This document shows, in pieces, positions 5,755-10,850 of a DNA stretch of 10,850 nt. Both the position numbers and the translations under genes were made by a program. The DNA comes from Cytophagales bacterium (lineage in GTDB: Bacteria > Bacteroidota > Bacteroidia > Cytophagales > Cyclobacteriaceae). The notes under the pieces were generated by a model. That model had not been told where the DNA came from and searched no databases. It worked only from the letters and a program-made list of their open reading frames with translations. Location: positions 1 to 10,850 of the forward strand of contig JAGUUF010000133.1 in the NCBI GenBank assembly GCA_020063545.1, given 5' to 3'. Numbering within the stretch: position 1 is the stretch's first letter; the number at the start of each line of letters is the position of its first letter.

Positions 5755-6918
5755 ATGAGAAAATTTTCAGTACTTCTTGTCAGTCTGGTTTGTCTTTCTG
5801 CCTCTGCTCAAATCACCCTTTCCGACCAAGCCGAGATTTCGGTGATCACCTGCGGACCGGGGCAGAATGAACTGTACTCGGCATTTGGCCACAGTGCATT
5901 CCGTGTTGCCGATCCGGTAAACGGTTTCGACTACGCCTTTAACTACGGTGTGTTTGATTTTAACCAGCCCAATTTTTATCTCAACTTTGCCCGCGGGCAT
6001 AATTACTACAAGCTGGCCGTACAGGACTATAAGCGGTTTGAGTACTTCTACATCTACTACAACCGCTATGTGCACGAGCAGGTGCTTAACCTTACTGCCT
6101 GGCAAAAACAACGGTTGTTCGATTACCTGCAGTGGAACGCCCGGCCTGAAAACCAAAGCTACCTCTACGACTACTTTTACGACAACTGCGCTACCAAACT
6201 ACCGGAAATTGTAACCAACGTGTTTGGCGATTCGGTGGTATTCAATGGTTCGCACATTACCACTTCCTATACCATCCGCCAGCTTACCGACTTGTACTTA
6301 AAGTGGCAGCCGTGGGGCGACCTGGGCATTGACATTTGCCTCGGTATGCCTATGGATAAAAAAGCTACTCCATACGAATACATGTTTCTGCCCGATTACG
6401 TGGAGACCGGGTTTGACAACGCGACAATCAACGGGAAGCCGCTGGTTAAGCAAAAGAACATGGTTTACGAATCATTGCCTGAAGATTTTGCCACCAGGTT
6501 GTTTACCCCGCTTACTATCTTCATCGTTTTAGCAGTTTTTTCGGTCGGCCTTTCTGCATGGGATTTCAAGCGAAAGAAAACGTCAGCCTGGTTTGATGCC
6601 ACGCTGTTCGGAGTTACCGGGGCAATCGGGTTATTGCTGCTGCTGCTCTGGACAGCCACCGACCATAAGGCTGCTGCCAATAACCTGAACATTCTATGGG
6701 CACTGCCGACACACCTGGTTGTTGCCATTGCGCTGTTCAAGCCGCGAAAGTGGTTGAAGCGTTATTTTACTATCGTGGTTATTCTGAACCTGCTGTTGCT
6801 GATAACCTGGGCGTGGCTGCCGCAGCAACTGCACGTTGCCTTAATTCCGGTAGTTATTGCCATTACGGTGCGGGGCTGGGTTCAGGCAACGGGGCAAGGT
6901 GAGGCAATGTTACGGTAA
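5755..6918 (+). CDS. DUF4105 (Lnb N-terminal periplasmic domain) membrane protein
   Basis: The 387-residue protein starts with a signal peptide (1-18, likely cleaved after SASA before Q19). An extracytoplasmic DUF4105 domain of about 210 residues follows. Family marks are CGPGQNELYSAFGHSAFRV (33-51), FNYGVFDF (62-69), PNFYLNFARG (72-81) and DYFYDNCATKLP (139-150). The C-terminal third is about five membrane helices (251-268, 282-300, 312-328, 336-356, 358-374). The biochemical function of this family is not established. The invariant-looking His46 and the Asn144-Cys145 pair recall the His-before-Cys order of circularly permuted NlpC/P60-like thiol hydrolases, which is my inference. The gene is preceded by a possible -7 box. 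Its final codons (370 to stop) overlap the convergent histidine kinase gene by 56 bases. Its partner genes are unknown; the neighbours give no pathway. Confidence 0.88.
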   Translation: MRKFSVLLVSLVCLSASAQITLSDQAEISVITCGPGQNELYSAFGHSAFRVADPVNGFDYAFNYGVFDFNQPNFYLNFARGHNYYKLAVQDYKRFEYFYIYYNRYVHEQVLNLTAWQKQRLFDYLQWNARPENQSYLYDYFYDNCATKLPEIVTNVFGDSVVFNGSHITTSYTIRQLTDLYLKWQPWGDLGIDICLGMPMDKKATPYEYMFLPDYVETGFDNATINGKPLVKQKNMVYESLPEDFATRLFTPLTIFIVLAVFSVGLSAWDFKRKKTSAWFDATLFGVTGAIGLLLLLLWTATDHKAAANNLNILWALPTHLVVAIALFKPRKWLKRYFTIVVILNLLLLITWAWLPQQLHVALIPVVIAITVRGWVQATGQGEAMLR

Positions 6919-8200
6919 ATGTCGTCCCCTTATCGTATACGGAATGAACAGTAATTGAGCCGCCAAGTCGTTGTACAGCCTGTTTTGTAATGTAAAGACC
7001 GAGCCCCGATCCTTTAGACGTATCGGTGGCCCGGTAAAACATGTCGAATATCCGTTCAATGTGCTCCGGTTCTATTCCACGGCCGTTATCGCTCACGTCC
7101 AGCCGCAATTGCTTTGGCGCTGATTGGGCGCTGATTTTTACCCATGAATTTCCGGACGGATGCCGGTATTTAATGGCATTGGACACAAGGTTGTTAAGTA
7201 TCATGTAAAGTCTGCTCTTATCAGCCACCAGGGTAAGCTGTTCGTCAACGTTGAGGTCTATTTTAACCTGATCGGCTCCTTCCATATACCTGAGCCCCTC
7301 AGTAATTTCGGTAAGAAATTGGTGCAGCTTAATTGTTTCAGGAATTAACTGGGTTCTTCCGTTTCGTGCATAGTCAATGATATCGCGGATGAACCCATCC
7401 AGTTTATTGAGGCGTTCGTTCACCATGGCGAAATACTTCGGATCCCGATTGCCCTCCAGTTCAATCAGGTTAATCAAGCCTTTAACCGACATTAAGGGTG
7501 CACGCAGGTCGTGCGAGGTGCTGTAAAGGAAGCGATCAAGTTCGGCATTCGTCTTTTGTAAGTCTTCATTCTTTAATTTTACTTCACGGGCAAGGTCTGT
7601 CAACCTTTTCTCGGTAATGTCATTCATCCTGGCCATGTAAACAATAAAGAAAACGAGCACCGTAATGCTGGTAACCAGGTTAATCAGCATGGAGCGCTCG
7701 GCATTTTGAATGGAAACGGTTACAGCTCCAAACATGCGGAACTCGGTAGTGAAAAGTAACACCAGTAAAAAAGTTGAAATGACAACAAATGAAATTCGTT
7801 GTACGTCCTCTTCCGGTTCAAAAATTATTGAGGCCAATCCTACCCACGTAAAGTAATAAAAATAGATACCCAGTTCGCGCGGGGCCAGTGAAGAATAGAC
7901 AAAGAAAAATACGTTCAGAAACGTAAGCAGGAAATACCGTGCTGTTTTATGATACCCCCTTTCATTTACGAGGTAACACATAAAAATAAAAAACGCCATG
8001 ATGCCGTCCATGAGGGGCAGAAAAAGCAGGCCATCAATCAGATCTTCAACAGCATGCAGCACACCTATAACGGAACCCAGCAGGGTAAACTGCGATAGAA
8101 GAATTACGCGTTTATACTTGTAATAAACTTCTTTATTATCGGCAAACCTGCGGCTATACCGCGACCAGTTGTCGGGGTGAAGGAACTTGAAAAACGTCAT
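6863..8200 (-). CDS. Membrane sensor histidine kinase with six predicted helices
   Basis: The 445-residue protein has about six N-terminal membrane helices (roughly 32-50, 60-78, 86-104, 111-127, 135-151, 171-189). A coiled linker (195-222) leads into a complete kinase core. The H-box is STSHDLRAPL with the phospho-accepting His230. The N-box LNNLVSNAIKYR (335-346), G1 DNGRGIEP (371-378), F-box IFDMFYRA (384-391) and G2 GSGLGLYITKQ (397-407) form the ATP-binding domain. It should autophosphorylate and pass phosphate to a response regulator, but no regulator is nearby and the signal is unknown. There is no PAS or large periplasmic domain, so sensing is probably within the membrane. An AGGAAAG ribosome binding site ten bases upstream supports the ATG at 8200. 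It starts 33 bases after lpdA, so co-transcription with the TCA genes is likely. A proline-rich tail (434-445) lies inside the overlap with the DUF4105 gene. Confidence 0.93.
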   Translation of the reverse strand: MTFFKFLHPDNWSRYSRRFADNKEVYYKYKRVILLSQFTLLGSVIGVLHAVEDLIDGLLFLPLMDGIMAFFIFMCYLVNERGYHKTARYFLLTFLNVFFFVYSSLAPRELGIYFYYFTWVGLASIIFEPEEDVQRISFVVISTFLLVLLFTTEFRMFGAVTVSIQNAERSMLINLVTSITVLVFFIVYMARMNDITEKRLTDLAREVKLKNEDLQKTNAELDRFLYSTSHDLRAPLMSVKGLINLIELEGNRDPKYFAMVNERLNKLDGFIRDIIDYARNGRTQLIPETIKLHQFLTEITEGLRYMEGADQVKIDLNVDEQLTLVADKSRLYMILNNLVSNAIKYRHPSGNSWVKISAQSAPKQLRLDVSDNGRGIEPEHIERIFDMFYRATDTSKGSGLGLYITKQAVQRLGGSITVHSVYDKGTTFTVTLPHLAPLPEPSPAP

Positions 8201-8210
8201 GGCGCGGATT

Positions 8211-8217
8211 CTTTCCT
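8211..8217 (-). promoter_or_regulatory. Shine-Dalgarno-like site of the histidine kinase gene
   Basis: The minus strand reads AGGAAAG ten bases before the kinase ATG. This is one of few recognisable ribosome binding sites in the window. It sits in the 33-base gap after lpdA, so it supports both the chosen start and translation from a shared lpdA-kinase message. Confidence 0.5.
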
Positions 8218-8233
8218 GTACAGTAATGCATCA

Positions 8234-9631
8234 TCACATATGAATCGGCCGGTTAGCGGTTGCCGCCAGGCACGCTTCCTTTACGGCCTCCATATAAGTT
8301 GGGTGCGCATGCGACATGCGTGACACATCTTCTGCGGAGGCTCGATACTCCATGGCCACTACTCCTGCCGCAATCATGTCGGCTGCGCGGGCACCGATAA
8401 TGTGTACACCAAGAATTTCATCGGTGTTTTTATCGGCCAGGATTTTCACAAATCCATCGGTATCCATTGAGGCGCGCGCACGCCCCAATGCCTTGTACGG
8501 AAAGTTACCCACTTTATACGCCCTGCCGGCTTGTTTTAGTTGTTCCTCGGTTTGACCAACGCTCGCCACTTCGGGCCAGGTGTACACCACCCCCGGTATC
8601 AGGTTGTAATTAATGTGCGGTTTTTGCCCGGCCAGTTGTTCGGCTACCAGTATTCCTTCTTCCTCGGCTTTGTGTGCCAGCATGGCCCCGCGCACAACAT
8701 CGCCAATGGCATAAATGTTATCAACTTTGGTTTTCAGGTGGTCATCAACGGGTATCTGCCCTTTTACTGTTTCAATACCAACCTTGTCCAGGCCAAGGCC
8801 TTCCGTGTACGGCCTCCGGCCAATGCTTACCAGACAATAATCGCCTTTCAGTTCGAGCTGTTTTCCTGTCTTATCTTCTGCTTTTAAAAACACCTCCTTG
8901 CCTTTATTTTCAACAGCAGTGACTTTATGTCCCAAGTAAACATCCATACCGAGTTTCTTGGCTACCTTCTGCAGTTCTTTACCCAACGCACCATCCATTG
9001 TCGGGATGAGGTTATCCAGAAATTCAACTACGGTAACTTTCGAACCAATGCGGGCATACACCGAGCCGAGTTCCATACCAATTACACCCCCGCCAATTAC
9101 AATCAGGTGTTTCGGAATTTCTTTTAGCTCCAATGCTTCCGTGCTGCTGATGATTCGTTTCTTATCAAAAGGGGCAAACGGAAGAGGCGTTGGCTTTGAG
9201 CCGGTGGCAATAATTACTTTTTCGGTGGTGATGGTTTTTTCTTTCCCATCAGCTGCTGCGATTTTGATGGTATTTCTGTCAACGAATGAACCCACACCGG
9301 TATGTACGTCAATTTTGTTCTTCTTCATTAGGAAGGCGATACCATCAACATTCGCCTTAACAACACCTGCTTTGCGCCTGATCATCTGGGCCAGGTTGGC
9401 TTTCGGTTTTGCAATTTCAATACCGTGCTCCTCAAAGGTATGGCCGGCATTGTAAAAATGTTCCGATGAATCGAGAAGGGCCTTTGAGGGAATGCAGCCT
9501 ACATTAAGGCAGGTACCGCCCAGTGTCGGATACTTTTCAATGATAGCTGTTTTAAATCCGAGTTGCGCACAACGAATTGCCGCCACATACCCACCGGGAC
9601 CAGAACCGATAACTACAACTTTATAATCCAT
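8234..9631 (-). CDS. lpdA: Dihydrolipoyl dehydrogenase (E3)
   Basis: This complete 465-residue flavoenzyme reoxidises dihydrolipoamide on the E2 subunits of 2-oxo acid dehydrogenase complexes and passes electrons through FAD to NAD. Domain order is as expected: FAD-binding GSGPGGYVAA (9-18), the redox disulfide GGTCLNVGCIPSK (Cys41 and Cys46), a second FAD contact ATGS (142-145), the NAD-binding GGGVIGMELG (180-189), AIGDV (308-312), and the C-terminal dimerisation domain with the active-site HAHPTYMEA (His443, Glu448). Length and motifs are typical, with no missing residue. The start at 9631 puts the FAD motif at the usual position, although no clear Shine-Dalgarno is visible. It follows the E2 gene of 2-oxoglutarate dehydrogenase by 66 bases in the same direction, so that complex is its most obvious partner. 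E3 is often shared with pyruvate dehydrogenase. Confidence 0.97.
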   Translation of the reverse strand: MDYKVVVIGSGPGGYVAAIRCAQLGFKTAIIEKYPTLGGTCLNVGCIPSKALLDSSEHFYNAGHTFEEHGIEIAKPKANLAQMIRRKAGVVKANVDGIAFLMKKNKIDVHTGVGSFVDRNTIKIAAADGKEKTITTEKVIIATGSKPTPLPFAPFDKKRIISSTEALELKEIPKHLIVIGGGVIGMELGSVYARIGSKVTVVEFLDNLIPTMDGALGKELQKVAKKLGMDVYLGHKVTAVENKGKEVFLKAEDKTGKQLELKGDYCLVSIGRRPYTEGLGLDKVGIETVKGQIPVDDHLKTKVDNIYAIGDVVRGAMLAHKAEEEGILVAEQLAGQKPHINYNLIPGVVYTWPEVASVGQTEEQLKQAGRAYKVGNFPYKALGRARASMDTDGFVKILADKNTDEILGVHIIGARAADMIAAGVVAMEYRASAEDVSRMSHAHPTYMEAVKEACLAATANRPIHM

Positions 9632-9660
9632 ACGATGATCTTTTTTAATAACTTATTTGA

Positions 9661-9697
9661 CACCCCTCTCCCTTAAAAGAGCGAAAGGGGGTAAGGA
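9661..9697. repeat. Imperfect GC-rich inverted repeat between sucB and lpdA
   Basis: The stretch has a pyrimidine-rich arm (ACCCCTCTCCCTT, from 9662) and a purine-rich arm (GAAAGGGGGT, 9683-9692) that can pair as ACCCC with GGGGT, plus alternative pairings of CCCTT with AAGGG. No T-run follows on the minus strand, so it is a poor terminator. It resembles the short CCCTCTCC...GGAGAGGG type intergenic repeats I recall from Bacteroidota genomes. That identity cannot be confirmed from one copy. It could act as an mRNA-stability or attenuation element between the two genes. Confidence 0.4.
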
Positions 9698-10850
9698 CTA
9701 CACTCCCAATATCAACCTGCCCGGATCCTCCAGCATTTCCTTTACCCGCACCAGGAAACTTACCGATTCCCTGCCGTCAATTATCCGGTGGTCGTACGAC
9801 ATGGCCACGTACATTACAGGAGTAATTACAACCTGACCGTTTTTAACTACCGGCCGCTCTACTATATTATGCATACCTAAAATTGCCGATTGTGGCGGGT
9901 TGATGATGGGTGTTGAAAGCATGGACCCGAAAACACCTCCGTTGGTGATGGAAAATGTTCCCCCCGTCATTTCTTCAATGGATAATTTACCATCCCGCCC
10001 GCGGGCGGCAAGCCGGGCAATTTCCGCTTCAATCTGGTCAAATGTAAGCGACTCGGCATTTCGAATTACCGGAACAACCAGGCCGCGCGGTGTGGATACA
10101 GCAATTGAAATATCACAATAGTCATGGTAAACAATTTCATCGCCATCAATTTGTGCATTAACGGCCGGCCATTCTTTTAATGCCTGGCAAACGGCTTTGG
10201 TGAAGAACGACATAAAGCCAAGTCCAACGCCATATTTTTCCTTGAACTTGTCCTTATACTTTGCCCGCAAGTCCATAATCGGTTTCATGTCCACCTCGTT
10301 GAAGGTGGTGAGCATGGCCGTTTCATTCTTAACAGCTACCAGTCTTCGTGCGATGGTTTTGCGCAGCGAAGTCATTTTTTCCCTGCGCTGGTTGCGTGAA
10401 CCGCCACCGGCTATAACCGGAGGGCCTGCAGCAGTTGTTTGCTTTGCCGGCTCGGTTTTCGTTGAAGGCTGTGCTTTCATTGCGTCTTCCTTGGTGATGC
10501 GGCCGCCAACACCGGAGCCCGCAACCTGGTTTGCCGGTATTCCTTTCTCATCGAGTATTTTTCCGGCAGCAGGCGAGGGATGGCCTGCAGCATACGATTT
10601 ATCGGAGGACGAGGCAACTGTTGCGGAAGGAGTGGTTGCCGTTGCTGCCGGGGCGCCTTCCACCACTTCTATTTTGCAGATCAAGCCGCCAATGGGCAGT
10701 GTTTCTTTTTCTTTGGCAACAATGCGCAAAATGCCGTTGGCTTCGGCAGGTAATTCAAACGTGGCTTTATCCGATTCAACTTCGGCAATCACTTCATCCA
10801 GTTGAACAAAGTCGCCATCCTTCTTCAGCCAGGTTGAAATGGTAACTTCC
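9698..10850 (-). CDS. sucB: 2-oxoglutarate dehydrogenase E2, dihydrolipoyllysine succinyltransferase (partial, N-terminus beyond window)
   Basis: The reading frame is open to the right edge, so the start is outside. The 383 visible residues lack roughly the first 15. An apparent start at 10792 is only an internal GTG within the lipoyl domain. In visible numbering, the lipoyl domain holds the lipoylated lysine in VESDKATFE (Lys28). A flexible Ala/Thr/Ser/Pro linker follows, then the small E1/E3-binding domain (about 90-125, HPSPAAGKIL...GRITKEDA), a second linker, and the catalytic domain from about 155. The catalytic domain has SYDHRIIDGRES with the active-site His354 and Asp358. Features such as LTTFNEVDM, INPPQSAILGMH and TNGGVFGS are those of the succinyl- rather than acetyltransferase. 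It transfers the succinyl group to CoA in the TCA cycle. The E1 gene (sucA) is probably just upstream, outside the window. Confidence 0.95.
   Translation of the reverse strand, partial: EVTISTWLKKDGDFVQLDEVIAEVESDKATFELPAEANGILRIVAKEKETLPIGGLICKIEVVEGAPAATATTPSATVASSSDKSYAAGHPSPAAGKILDEKGIPANQVAGSGVGGRITKEDAMKAQPSTKTEPAKQTTAAGPPVIAGGGSRNQRREKMTSLRKTIARRLVAVKNETAMLTTFNEVDMKPIMDLRAKYKDKFKEKYGVGLGFMSFFTKAVCQALKEWPAVNAQIDGDEIVYHDYCDISIAVSTPRGLVVPVIRNAESLTFDQIEAEIARLAARGRDGKLSIEEMTGGTFSITNGGVFGSMLSTPIINPPQSAILGMHNIVERPVVKNGQVVITPVMYVAMSYDHRIIDGRESVSFLVRVKEMLEDPGRLILGV

Noticed and set aside
8958..9455. A 165-residue plus-strand open frame inside lpdA
   Set aside because: It is antisense to a highly conserved enzyme and Ser/Pro/Thr-rich in the way reverse-complement frames of such genes often are.
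10792..10792. GTG at 10792 as the start of the E2 gene
   Set aside because: The frame stays open to the window edge and the upstream residues are the first strands of the lipoyl domain, so the true start is outside the window.

Overview
This window looks like ordinary chromosomal DNA from a member of the Bacteroidota, probably of the Cytophagales type, although the lineage is an inference from gene content. The pointers are a roughly 800-residue FtsX/MacB-type permease of the form common in that phylum, a DUF4105 membrane protein, a small FeoB-associated-type Cys-rich membrane protein, a C-terminally short RsmI, an exact TAnnTTTG promoter -7 box, and few Shine-Dalgarno sequences. All genes are intact except the last, which is cut by the window edge. 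There are no tRNA or rRNA genes, insertion sequences, CRISPR arrays or phage genes.

Layout. Bases 82-1874 (+) hold a pterin-4a-carbinolamine dehydratase, rsmI (sharing one base with it) and an inositol-monophosphatase-family enzyme. Bases 1928-4333 (-) hold a large ABC-type permease without an ATPase neighbour. Its terminator hairpin lies inside the 3' end of the convergent phosphatase gene. Bases 4498-4677 (+) hold a 59-residue Cys-rich single-pass membrane protein with a well-placed -7 box. This gene overlaps tail-to-tail with a radical SAM/SPASM enzyme (4661-5683, -). That enzyme is divergent from a secreted/membrane DUF4105 protein (5755-6918, +), which in turn overlaps tail-to-tail by 56 bases with a six-helix sensor histidine kinase (6863-8200, -). 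The kinase is the last gene of a minus-strand run that begins beyond the right edge: 2-oxoglutarate dehydrogenase E2 (sucB/odhB, partial), dihydrolipoyl dehydrogenase (lpdA), then the kinase.

Functionally, sucB and lpdA supply the E2 and E3 subunits of the 2-oxoglutarate dehydrogenase complex of the TCA cycle. The kinase, 33 bases downstream, may be co-transcribed with them. The other genes are housekeeping (rRNA methylation, pterin recycling, phosphatase) or membrane/envelope proteins with no evident shared pathway.

I did not find a convincing new multi-gene system. The points most worth a second look are the compact convergent gene ends, the His...Asn-Cys arrangement in the DUF4105 protein, the small Cys-rich gene with a probably leaderless transcript, and the orphan radical SAM/SPASM enzyme.
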